Of a DNA stretch of 64,000 nucleotides, positions 54,335-64,000 are shown one piece after another. A model generated the notes under the pieces. The model did not search any database. It was not told the origin of the DNA and was given only the letters and a program-made list of their open reading frames with translations. The position numbers and the translations under genes are program-made. How positions within the stretch are numbered: the first letter of the stretch is position 1; each line of letters opens with the position of its first letter. This stretch comes from Patella vulgata (taxonomy: Eukaryota > Mollusca > Gastropoda > Patellidae), in contig NC_065882.2 of NCBI RefSeq assembly GCF_932274485.2, positions 63,897,431 to 63,961,430 on the forward strand, in the 5' to 3' direction.

Positions 54335-55740
54335 GTAGGCCGTGGACTGGGCAAGATTATATGGCTTAGATCTTTACTCTCGTTAAAACGCCTGGGGCTG
54401 CCTTTCCAATTTTTTAAATTGATAGATACAGCAAAAATGATGTTAACTAACACACTTCACATGTCGCCGAAAGATAATATTTATAACATTATCTGAATAA
54501 GAATTATATTTTTCTCCGAGCTATAATACATTATTTATTTTTTCACTCAGTTCAAAATTCATTCATATTTCAACGGCTTTTTACTAGCTTGAATCTGAAT
54601 ATTGGAGAAAAGTAAACTGACTAAATTTCTTGATACTACACTGAATCTGACTTAACTCTTAACTGAGTAAAACAAGTTTTTGTGGCTGGCCCGTGGGCTA
54701 TGAGAGGGGTCAAATGAACATGCCAGTCCCCAAACTATCATTTCCATCAAGCCATAATTACATTAGGCCTCTATACTAAAATTTAATTTATCATCACTTT
54801 GCAAAATAAGTTGGGGCATGGCAAACCAACATAAATAGAATGAAGAATGTTCGATCAACCACTGGTTATTGCTCGTGTCTACAATGCTACATGTAGGTGA
54901 AAAGGGTATAACAATTGACATCCCCTAAAGGCAATGCACAAAATAAGACCAAAAATATTGTTAATTATGTATTTATTAACAAGCCCAACAGGGAGACAGT
55001 CCGAACAATAACAGTGCATAATAGTATGTTTGAAAGATCTCAAATTATTTGCGACAGAAAATTCAAATTAAGAACTAATTTGTTTAAAAAATCTTATGTA
55101 GACTAAAATTGAATAGACATGTATATAGTTTATTGCTCTTAAAAGCACTTTGAGCAAGCTTATGTTTGATTTGGCGCTCAAGAACTGGACATTTATTATT
55201 ACTGCATGTTCATATTGTTCAATCGGGAAGCTTATGATCAATATTTATCAATATCATCATCTGATAAATCATCAGCATCAGTTTCTGTTGTCGTGAGCAT
55301 AGTATTATTACAGTCCCTACATCCACAAAGATTGGTGCATGAGAGATTTTCAAGTCTACATGAACATCTTTTAGAGTCACTGGATCAAGTGTCATGGATT
55401 GAAGCCCGATAGTTACATCTTTTAACATGTTAAACCAAGGCATCTTTAGTTGGTGTGTGTGTGGGGGGGGGGGGCTTTGTTCAGAAGTTTTTAAGCAGAA
55501 TAATTGTTAACTGGCATTGTCTTTTACCGGCGCATTAATATGGCGGCGAAAAGGACCAAATCCGCTGAAACAAAATAATTAAAAGTTATAAAAATATTTT
55601 GAAGCAATCACTCATGGAAAGCGAGGTGTGAAGAAATGTCATTATTCATTGTATGTATTTTTAAATTTGTATATGCAGAAATATTACCAGCAATAAGCCA
55701 TACCACGAGCGTAAACAACTCGCACCAGTCCACAGCCTAG
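54335..55740. mobile_element. ~1.4 kb TIR-bounded insertion in the Gypsy fossil
   Basis: Left end TAGGCCGTGGACTGGGC and right end (reverse complement) TAGGCTGTGGACTGGTGC form ~18-bp inverted repeats. The segment separates the fossil's protease and RT regions, so it is a later insertion. On the minus strand near 55260-55410 a cysteine-rich peptide, CSCRLENLSCTNLCGC with a following CNN, resembles the CXC-type tails found in some transposon proteins. The TIR has a hAT-like look, but no 8-bp target duplication was found. Confidence 0.6.
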
Positions 55741-56560
55741 TATACCCAATATTAGAACTCTAGACGGCACAATATGGAAATATGTTACTAAATTTTTATT
55801 ACGATTCTTGACTAGTTAATAGATTTTTCCCATACTGTTAAATCTGACTTCCATTATAAGCAACCAATTTAAAAATTTTCTCTAAGTAGACCACAATGAT
55901 GCCCAAATTTATCAAACTTTTCTTCAGGATATACTCTTTTATAAATATCAATTGGCAATAAATCACCAAAAGCTCTAGAATCTATTTTAAATTGAGTATC
56001 CTTTCTAGAATGCTTAGAGAAAATAGGTAGTTTTATCAACAACTACTGTCTATTGCTTTCTTTTATATTACAAGTACTCTTTCAGTAGAATTTAACTGAT
56101 TATCTACAGAATAATAATAAATCGTCTCTATGTCTTCCCCTGACTGGTTTTCTTTCCTTCGCACAATTAATTTTCTCCTTTTTATATTTACATCTCTTTC
56201 TCTCTTTTTGTTCTTGTCGTCTGTCTCTACTTACCCACACATAAACCCAGCGATTTTATTGCAAATACATCCATATGCCGAACACTCTCCTCTTTTGTGG
56301 AATGTGCTGCAATATGAATATCTCTGGCCTTGATGCTTGATACTATTAACTCGTTCCTCATCAGTTCTGATTATACCAGTGGTTCCAGACAGTTGTTTTT
56401 GTGTAGCTTCTATCGATTTGGCTTTCTCAATAGTTATTTTAGTGTTAAATTGGGATCTGTATCTTCTAACAATTTTGCCTGCACACGAGTATTATTACTG
56501 CCAAATATCAGCGCATCTACTATATGTTTCCCCCATTCTTCGTACCGGCATACTCTTATT

Positions 56561-57116
56561 TCGAATTTTTATTCGTTCCTCGACACTCCTTGTCAGACAC
56601 TCCGTCATGCACAAACAAAAAATGAACATAACATAATACACTATAGTGAACATATGAAAAGTGTTATTATTTGTGAATTATTTGAAAGCAGAGGTTTTAA
56701 ATAATTCAACGTGCACTCATATGTAAGGCGCAAATAAATAAAATAGTTTTACTATGCTAACTGGACTAAAAAAATAATTATTTCGTGGGAATCTTTTACT
56801 TTATTTACAACAAGAACAATAAATATATAATTACACCATACTTGTACGGTGCATAACTGAAGGCTAGACCATAAAACCCCGTTTCCTAAGCAACTGCCTC
56901 TTTACATCTCTGCCACAAGTAATGTATTAAGAGTTTTATACACATCGAGTTCTTATACATGTAAACACAAAGAGGGGATTAAATATATGATCTATATCAG
57001 ATGTCATTAATTAAAATGTCTGTTAACATGGAGCGTTTATGATAATATTGTCAACAAGTTGCAAACCAACTACACAGTTATACATGTAATTAATAAAAGC
57101 TTTCTATATTCAGATA
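56561..57116. other. No recognised feature
   Basis: AT-rich spacer between the Gypsy fossil and the Tc1 element. Confidence 0.35.
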
Positions 57117-57118
57117 TA

Positions 57119-58523
57119 CTAAACAGCAAAAAAAAAAACGTCAGCACGATTTCAAAATCAGAAAGGCACTTTAATCAAATCATTCTAGAAAACGGCTTAC
57201 TAAATGGATCAAAGCAATTTTTTGTGAACAGTATGTTGACACATTAGTGATTAATTCATCACAATTTCAAGACATTGCGAGAAGGTTTAGTGTCTGTACA
57301 GTCTATACATCAGTATATGGTGTGTCCACCGCGAGTGTCAATAACAGCAGCGCAGCGTCTGTACATGGAGTGGACCAGACGATTGATGAATACCATTGGC
57401 ACATGGAACCACACTCTCAGAAAATCCTGGCGCAATCCATCGGCTGTGTTTGGTCTCAGTACGACGTTATTAAGTCTCCTCTGAATTTCATCCCAAAGAT
57501 GTTCAATCGGGTTTAAGTCCGATAACGTTGACGCCTTTCTGCTGTAGAAAGTCCCGAGTAATTCTGGCGGTGTGGGCACGGGCGTTGTTATGCTGGAAAA
57601 CGTTGTTTCTATGACGTGCGAAATGTGGTATGACGTGGGGTCTGAGCGCTTGATCGATGTAGCGCACAGCTCTGATGCCGCATCCTCGACCTGGACCAAG
57701 ATTTTGGAACACTGCAGGACCCACTCTCTGGTTCGGGTCAATTCCGCCCCAAACCATTATGCTTGGACCTCCCCATGAGTCTCGTTCCATGACACATTGG
57801 TCAGAATAAGGCTGGCAACGACGACGCCATATTCTGGCCCTGTCATCTGCAGTTGATACACAATACCGACTCATCTGTGAACAGAACAGTTCTCCAATGA
57901 GTGTGTCGCCAGTTCTGGTGTTGGACAAACTGTAGACGTTCACGTCGATGGCGAGGAGTGAGAATGGGTCTACGGTAAGGTCTACGGCAATGGATGTTCT
58001 CTCTGGTGTGACGTCGGCGCAATGTATGTTCCCGCTGTCTCAGATGCCTGTGTGAAGTGGGCGACCATCCGTAGTGTCGGTGGCCCGAAAGCGTTGCTGA
58101 AGCCTGTAGATGGTCCGAACATTGACCTGGAAGTGATTGGCAACGGCTTGGGCAGTGTGGCCAGCGTCGAATCTTCCAGCGCCTGGTTCCTCTGAGCTGT
58201 CGTGAGTCGTGGCATGCTGCTGACGTTGTAGAGTATGAATGATTCAACCAGGTATGGGGGTGCATTTTATAGGGCTGGTCCCGGTGAACAGCACGTGCAG
58301 CTTGAGTTACATGAAAATCGTGGAGAACACATTACCATCTCAAAAGTCAGGTTGCGTTTTTTAGAACATTTCCTGGGTTCAATTCTGTGTTTGGGAAGGA
58401 GCCTTATTGCCCAGGTAAAGTTGGAGATGTGGTCACAAATATGCAATAAAAACATTTGGCAAGTTTTATGCAATGCGTGTATTCAGAGTAACATAACAAC
58501 CTGGCGTTTCTTTTGCTGCTAAG
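57119..58523 (-). mobile_element. Tc1/mariner element with both TIRs
   Basis: Left end CTAAACAGCAAAAAAAAAAA then CGTCAG and right end (reverse complement) CTTAGCAGCAAAAGAAACGC then CAG are matched TIRs of ~25 bp. TA lies outside each (57117-57118 and 58524-58525). At 1,405 bp the length is normal for Tc1 elements. Its transposase is broken (see next entry), so it could move only if helped from elsewhere. Confidence 0.85.
57310..58215 (-). pseudogene. Tc1 transposase pseudogene
   Basis: Starts MPRLTTAQRNQAL at 58215. After a one-base shift it reads GRFDAGHTAQAVANHFQVNV, RTIYRLQQRFRATDTTDGRP and then a stop. Next come RRPYRRPILTPRHRRERL and TVLFTDES (first catalytic Asp kept) in another frame. 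A third frame holds SWGGPSIMVWGGI and FQHNNARAHTA, where the second catalytic Asp has become Asn (HNN for HDN). The last frame gives LSDLNPIEHLWDE (Glu kept) and ends GGHTIY at the natural stop (57310-57312). About 40 residues are missing after DGRP. It is a different lineage from the transposase at 47889. Confidence 0.92.
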
Positions 58524-58525
58524 TA

Positions 58526-59141
58526 TATATGATGATTACAAAAGCGTTATTATTTAAGCATATAAAGTTCTGTATAGTTTATTCTTGATGATACTAATCA
58601 TAACACCAAATACACTAAAAATCATTTTCTTGCGTGAAGCCGATTTACCCACACCATAAATGGCTTGTAACAAAATTAACACTATGAATGTGAAATACAA
58701 CACAAAGTTATTAATATCAAATAATCCCCTTGTCACTAAATCTCTAAAACACGCATTAGTCACTTTCGTTTGTACGAAATAAAATCACTAATGAAAACAC
58801 ATAAATAAATACGGTATGCACGGTGAATAGACAATATGCCTTCCACGCAAATTGACACCACGATGACCACACTCTTATTGCTAGAATTTCCGCCACCGCA
58901 GCGGTTTATATTATCTCATGAATATTAATTTAAATTATAGACTCGGATAATTTAGACACTGATTAAATTTGAACATACAAGTCTATAAAACTAATATTAC
59001 CAGATTAACTGGCATCAGAGGTATCTGATTTTGCATATGGCATGCACAAGATGAACATTCTCTCTGGATGAAATTGGAGATTGTAATTCCATCTCTCACT
59101 TTGTTATCTAAGTTCCACGATATAAGTAAAACTATGGCAAC
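58526..59141. other. Unassigned; 70-codon minus frame with a membrane-like helix
   Basis: The minus frame 58554-58763 contains NNFVLYFTFIVLILLQAIYG, a hydrophobic stretch of membrane-helix length, but begins on GTG and is closed by a stop just upstream. Nothing else supports it. Confidence 0.25.
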
Positions 59142-59295
59142 ATTGTTTACCGTTCGCTAACCAGGAAGTCTCCGACCCGTCCTGCAACACTGACGGGTGA
59201 AATCACGCTTGCACTTCGTCAACCAACACCAGGATCGGATCCTGGTTAGCGAGCCAACGTCCTACCCAATGAGCCAATGTGGCTCACGTGTTGGC
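59142..59295 (-). mobile_element. SINE-B-related head fragment
   Basis: The minus strand has GAGCCACATTGGCTCATTGG (A-box region), AACCAGGATCCGATCC (B-box region) and GGTGTTGGTTGACGAAGTGC. It resembles the head of the variant SINE-B at 44812-44937 (both have CAACACCA near the B box) more than that of the main SINE-B copies. Confidence 0.6.
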
Positions 59296-59965
59296 TGAGA
59301 TAGTTCCTTAGGATTTTGCATCCCGGTGTCCCGTTGACGTACACGACGGAAGATCTGGCATTGAAAAGCGTCTAGTTGTGATGAAGAGCAATACACACAA
59401 TCATATTTCAGTATTCATGTTTTAGATGTTAATAGAGTGACCAATTGTTTAATCGACACGCAAATAACATCTAGTTTTAATTAAAGCGAGAATTTCATAT
59501 TTTCTAAGGAAGTCAAAACATAATTATTTCTATGTCTTTTGCTCAATAGGTTATCAACTCACTATTATACGATCATGGGCATTATTTCCCACCCTTAAAA
59601 ATCATTGACACAGGAAATAATAACACAATTACCTGCCTTGTTTCCCTATTACCTCCATGGAATAGCTATGTTTGAATTTGAAGCCGAAAATGATATTTTT
59701 GCCAATTTCTCAGCTGGCAATAGTGAATTATAGGATTAATAGGATTATTCTTTAACAAGGTGGGACTGTTTATGGATACCATCTTTTTTAGGGCTTTATT
59801 TTAATAAATTTTAAAAATATAACTCAAAAATATGAAATTGTAGCTTTTAAGCATTAGGAAAGTGTAAACATACCCGATTCCTATGCGACACTCAGTAATA
59901 AAATATATGTATATATTTACCATGAGTTGAATTAACAATCAAGGGAGCTCCAGGAATTCAGTGAG
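59296..59965. other. No recognised feature
   Basis: AT-rich spacer. Confidence 0.35.
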
Positions 59966-60622
59966 TAAGTTCCGCTTCCGGTGTTGGCCGAGAAAGTTCT
60001 ATTAGGGTGTTTCAGCGTGGATTCCCATTGTCTGTGGTGTGGGATGGGGGGTCTGGTAAGGAACGGTGTTTGTTGGCGTTGGTGTGCATGGAAAAGAACC
60101 CTTGACAGTTGGAATTCGAAATAATAGCAGGTCGTAGCGCCGCTGTTCATGCCTTAAAAGACATTATATTGTGTTCGCTCCGTGTTTCCATTAATTATCT
60201 CCCTTTTTCCTACTTTTGTTTTAATAATTACAACTCTTTAGTATTGAAGTTACATTCCGTTGTGCAGTTGACCTTGACCACAAAAAAACATCAAGATTCA
60301 AATGGCTGCATGTAAATCCTTATTGTTCATTTTCTCTTGAAATTCACCGAGATAAACAAATGGTTGAATAATGTTAAATCAATGTAAACAGTAACAGAAT
60401 GCTTTATTTACAGAATTAAAGGTACTGAACTGATTTATGTCATGGTTCATTCAATCTTGTCTGTCAGATGGATTTATCGATAATACCTTGTGTTCGACTG
60501 AACAGCCGCTGTCCGGGCAAAACTTCATTCATAGCATATTATATGGCGTATGCCCGTCTTCGTTATCCCGCCTGGTTGGTGCAGAATAGTCGGAGGTTAA
60601 ACCCCATTCCATTCCATTCACA
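59966..60622 (+). mobile_element. SINE-B in two plus-strand pieces
   Basis: The first piece (59966-60150) has GTGTTGGCCGAGAAAGTTCT, CAGCGTGGATTCCCATTGTC, GCATGGAAAAGAACCCTTGA, CAGTTGGAATTCGAAATAAT and GTAGCGCCGCTGTTCA. The second piece (60503-60622) has GCCGCTGTCCGGGCAAAACT, ATATGGCGTATGCCCGTCTT and GGAGGTTAAACCCCATTCCA. They are in SINE order and share CGCTGT at the break, so they may be one copy split by ~350 bp, or two fragments. Confidence 0.75.
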
Positions 60623-63271
60623 AACCAAGAGATTCGTGGTGTTCATGTTCCATTAAAGGGGGGAAACTCTAGATTTTACTAAAGATTTATTTATCCGGCC
60701 ACAGATCACCAATTATTTCCCCAGTGACTTTAATGTTAATTCTCGTCTCTTAGACCGGCTCTAACCTTTTCCCAAATTTTCGTTGGGTAGAACGCTTTCT
60801 ACCACAGATGGAGCAACATGTGGCAACCTCTTGCCTAAAAGCGTGTGTGAGGTTAATCATGAAAAACTTGAAATACACAATCTGGAAGTAGAGACAAGTA
60901 AACATGCAATTTTCCGCCCTACCTTTTAACCTAACCAACCTCTTAACTATTGTATCCTTCCGCCTCAAAATCATGAATATTCACCAAAACCTGGCAAAAA
61001 AAGTATATTCAAACCTTTTTCTTCAATTCTACACCAAAAAGTCAACAAAGATCGCCATGAAAAAAGGGGTGGGGAGAATGACTAAAAACAGCTTTGCCCC
61101 TTGTTTCGCTGTGTCCATGCGATTTGTGACTACTCATCCTTCTTCCATACTGGTAGTGGGTTTCCATATTCGGATTGATGGAATAAAAAATCACGTTTTG
61201 AAAAGTTCTTATTAAGGGCAAGGTAAAGTGACAAAAAATATCACATTTGAAATGTGGTGTCCTCAAAAGGTAATTTTCAACAGCTATAGCGCCTATATTT
61301 TGGTATCTGAATGTGCTTGTGATGATACTGAACAATAAACATTGTATGGTTTTGGAATTTGTAACTTGAAATATGAAGCAAATAATGTATCATTCAGCAC
61401 TGCGCAGCTACAGGGTAAACAACACAACATGGGTAATCACACTCTTACAGAGATGCCTGAATATATACACTAACCAACAAGTCTTTCAATATGAAAACTC
61501 TCGTTGTTTTAGCACACCATATAATCAAACTAATTTTGTTCTAATATCCTCCATTTATCTCAAGGGAGTACATTTATGACTTACTAAGCGGCATACGGCA
61601 TAATATGTGTATGGTGATGTAAATGAAACACCTAAATATCTTAAAGTGATCAAAGTAAAGTGGTGAAGGTATCTTTGAAAACATTAAAAGTTGTATGTTC
61701 TATGGCCTCCTCTACTGTTACAAGGGGGGGTAACTCATATCGGTTTAACTTAAATTTGAGCTTTTATGTATTGAACAATATTCTTTCAATACAAAATTGT
61801 TTTATAGCAAAACCGAATAGTACATTTCTTCCACTTTCCCATAATTATTTGTGTTTATAAATGAACATTTATAGATGTAACTTTGGTCTGAAATATAATA
61901 TTACTGAGACATTGACCGAAAGACAAGACTGAAAATGTTTGCATTAAAATACAAATTTGGTACTCCGCCAATATTAAATTCATATTAAATTCATGTATCC
62001 ATATTATAAATATCAGTTGTAAACCTTTATAAATTTAGAAGGTTTCTGATATAAGCTGATAAAACCTATTATCGTATCTCACATTTATCATATGTTTTCT
62101 GTAAATGTTGTACCTGGCGAGAAAACGTTATTGCGTGTGTGAATATATTATTAAATAACATGCCGGTATAGAACTAGCCTTTATATTATTAAATAGGAAT
62201 ATTTAAAACATAATACCGTTAGTAATAATTTATTATCCATTATTATCGTTGGCACCGCGTTAAAAACAATGCAATTACCCCAAATTAGTGTCAAAATAAA
62301 TTCAAGAAAATAATATCTTTTAAAGCCTGTTAAAAATTTGGAATAATAATGACCATGAGTTATATTAGAGTTATATGATCTTTCTCAAAAACGATTGGTG
62401 GGCAATAGAAGAAAGGGTCTCCTCAGCATAGTTTCAATTGCTCTAAACGATGTCAAATGCTAGGGTTTATTAAATTTTATCGTACTAAGCAAGACAACAT
62501 TATTAAACGTCCTAAATATCACGCGTTATATATTGTAAACCAGAATAATGTGTTGTCATTAATTAGGCTTTAATCATACATATTGTTGAATATGCATATT
62601 AATTCATAAATTCCAACCATTTATCTCCGATGGATGCCGTATTCTTGAATAACACGCTTTGTTTATTTCTCTATAAGGTCACTTATTGTAAACAAAGGTT
62701 ATTTAAAGGTTATTGTTTTCAAGTTATATATTGGAGTAATTTACGAATATTAAATTTAAAATATCGCTACTTTAAATATTATTTTAAATGAGTAGTCCCA
62801 GATTCTCTGGTTTATCATTGCTATAAGGAAGTTAAAATATCAAATTAAATGTCATAAGTAAATATACGACCTATTAATCATCTTAAAATATTCAGCTCCC
62901 TGGAAATAATCGACAAAATTGCTAAAACCAGTAAAGCGCTTAAACTTGTCTCGAATCACTTAAAAACTAATATGGGATTCATATACTTAAACTGTAAATC
63001 AATTCACTAGAGTCATGTAAAGCGAGTATGATTTAACGTCTTGGGTGATTTATGGTAAAGCTAATGCCAATAGAATTAAAAAGGTGAAATCAGTAACTAT
63101 AATTTAGGGCCGTGGGACAAAGAGTCTAGCATTTTCCAGCAAAATTGTTTGAGGAAATAAGAGCGTGGGGATGTAAAATCATTTTCATGGTCCATCGTTT
63201 TTAATTGTATCCCGTATATCATGTCGGCATTGGCTTAGCAAAATACATCGTAATAATTTTTGCGAATGTCT
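60623..63271. other. Long AT-rich stretch with no recognised feature
   Basis: No supported gene or repeat. Overlapping frames at 60904-61335 on both strands have no conserved motif. Frames at 61373-61860 likewise. Confidence 0.4.
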
Positions 63272-63282
63272 TATATGTAAAT

Positions 63283-63434
63283 ATGAGGGTTAGGTGGCCG
63301 AATGGTTTTAAAGATCATTGAGTCAAGTGCACCCCACCCCACCCCACACAGGTAAAGACCCCTGCGCGCAAGCGAATTATTGAAATTAATAGAGCCATGT
63401 CTGTGTCGAGTGGATGCTAAACGCCATTTCTCTC
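63283..63434 (+). mobile_element. SINE-A, internally deleted, 11-bp TSD
   Basis: Head AGGTGGCCGAATGGTTTTAA (A box), then CATTGAGTCAAGTG, a (CACCC)n run, GTAAAGACCCCTGCGCGCAA, and the end GTGTCGAGTGGATGCTAAAC then GCCATTTCTCTC. The B box is missing. Perfect repeats TATATGTAAAT flank it (63272-63282 and 63435-63445). Confidence 0.9.
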
Positions 63435-63614
63435 TATATGTAAATTAAACGACGTGGCGAGCACAGCTAGTCTAATGAAATTGTAGTAAATTACATTTTT
63501 ATCAAGCGCGCAATATTTTAACTTGTATTAAAATGTTAATGCCCAAAAGATCGAGCACTGGACAGCTTCGACTCTTGATTGTAAAAGTAAGCAATATCCA
63601 ATATTACAATAGAG

Positions 63615-63720
63615 ACTTTTGGCAAGGATAATTTTTCCTATCCGTATCACGTATCCGTATCGTCAGGTGATACGTTGCTCCAATGTAGTTTTAGAGTTTT
63701 GGCAGATTTTCACGCCGCGT
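63615..63720. mobile_element. End of a MITE related to 18038-18392
   Basis: AGAGACTTTTGGCAAGGATA and then TATCCGTATCACGTATCCGT match the TIR of the 18 kb MITE. A GTGATACG follows as in the left end of that copy. The opposite end is not seen before the window stops. Confidence 0.6.
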
Positions 63721-64000
63721 ACGTATGATTAACCTCAGCTGAACTTAGTTCTATCTACCAAAATCACCATCAGTACTAGTCATGTGCCTAGCCTACAAAT
63801 TACTGGAGGGAGTGAAGTCGCGCGACAGTTGCTGAGCTATTAAAAACAAATAATGTCGAATCTTATTAAAAATCTTCGACTTCGACTCGGCAGCATTGTT
63901 TGGTTTCACTAATGTATTATTTCAGAAAGTTTATAACCCTTTATCCTAGAATCACATCATTTACAGATTCGCAAGGTCCCACCTCCCTAAATTTAACGCG
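63721..64000. other. No recognised feature
   Basis: Unique-looking sequence to the right edge. No gene seen. Confidence 0.35.

Larger units (their letters stand above)
49680..56560 (-). mobile_element. Ty3/Gypsy LTR retrotransposon fossil, broken
   Basis: A decayed LTR-retrotransposon read on the minus strand. Parts from right to left: gag C-terminal region with a zinc-knuckle-like stretch (about 56250-56560), retropepsin-like region (about 55870-56060), N-terminal part of reverse transcriptase (about 53740-54330), RT core (about 50850-51440), RNase H (50522-50842, the longest open piece) and integrase (about 49690-50220). No LTR pair was recognised. It is heavily broken, with well over ten disruptions, and so looks old. 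Other DNA lies within it: a TIR-bounded segment (54335-55740), SINE-A (53873-54029), and 51450-53740 including a dispersed repeat. Confidence 0.85.

Noticed and set aside
58554-58763. Small membrane protein gene on the minus strand
   Set aside because: A hydrophobic stretch alone in AT-rich DNA is weak evidence. The frame has no ATG start and is bounded by nearby stops.
1-64000. CRISPR array, rRNA gene or intact tRNA gene
   Set aside because: No evenly spaced identical repeats with unique spacers, no rRNA-like conserved blocks, and every tRNA-like A/B box pair is attached to a SINE body. Bacterial features are not expected in this DNA.

Overview
This 64 kb window is AT-rich eukaryotic DNA with no host protein gene that I can support. 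It looks like intergenic or intronic sequence of an invertebrate, most probably a mollusc and perhaps a bivalve. That guess rests on the mix of repeats: tRNA-derived SINEs ending in ACGTTAAACCCCATTTC, Tc1/mariner and piggyBac elements, a Penelope-like fragment and a Ty3/Gypsy fossil. It is an inference and not a database match. Almost every long open frame is short and overlaps a repeat. The one convincing complete-looking reading frame belongs to a transposon: the Tc1 transposase at 47889-48851.

Layout. 0-6 kb: a dispersed repeat also found inverted near 35.7 kb, a foldback element carrying a SINE (1.3-2.1 kb), a MULE-like element with long inverted repeats and 11-bp target duplications (2612-3398), and a decayed Penelope-like reverse transcriptase (about 3.97-4.55 kb). 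6-12 kb: SINE copies, a small TTAA-type MITE, and a nested composite at 8.2-10.5 kb. In that composite, inverted arms flank a 1.08 kb element that itself contains 335-bp tandem repeats. 12-20 kb: AT-rich DNA with a (TA)n tract, a 57-bp minisatellite, a MITE and SINE pieces. 20.7-24.6 kb: three nearly identical head-to-tail copies of a 1.3 kb unit, the most recent-looking structure here. 25-33 kb: SINE fragments, a second TTAA MITE, a decayed SGNH-hydrolase-like ORF, a roughly 30-bp minisatellite built on a splice-site-like motif, a 115-bp tandem array and a piggyBac transposase relic. 33-40 kb: a zinc-finger ORF relic, a foldback, a large field of CCCTATTGTAATA-type repeats, a deletion derivative of a Tc1 element, and a second copy of the 9 kb element family with a SINE inserted into it. 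40-49 kb: SINE copies, two near-perfect palindromic MITEs and a Tc1 element with an open transposase frame. 49.7-56.6 kb: a broken Ty3/Gypsy fossil on the minus strand, interrupted by other repeats. 57.1-58.5 kb: a frameshifted Tc1 element with both terminal repeats. 58.5-64 kb: SINE fragments and AT-rich unique sequence.

The parts do not form a pathway. They form an insertion history. Clean target-site duplications show that SINEs were the last to move, landing in foldbacks, in the 9 kb family, in the Gypsy fossil and in one copy of the 1.3 kb array. Two SINE families (called SINE-A and SINE-B below) share the same 3' end, which suggests they used one LINE partner. All coordinates and motifs were read by eye, so boundaries of diverged repeats are approximate.
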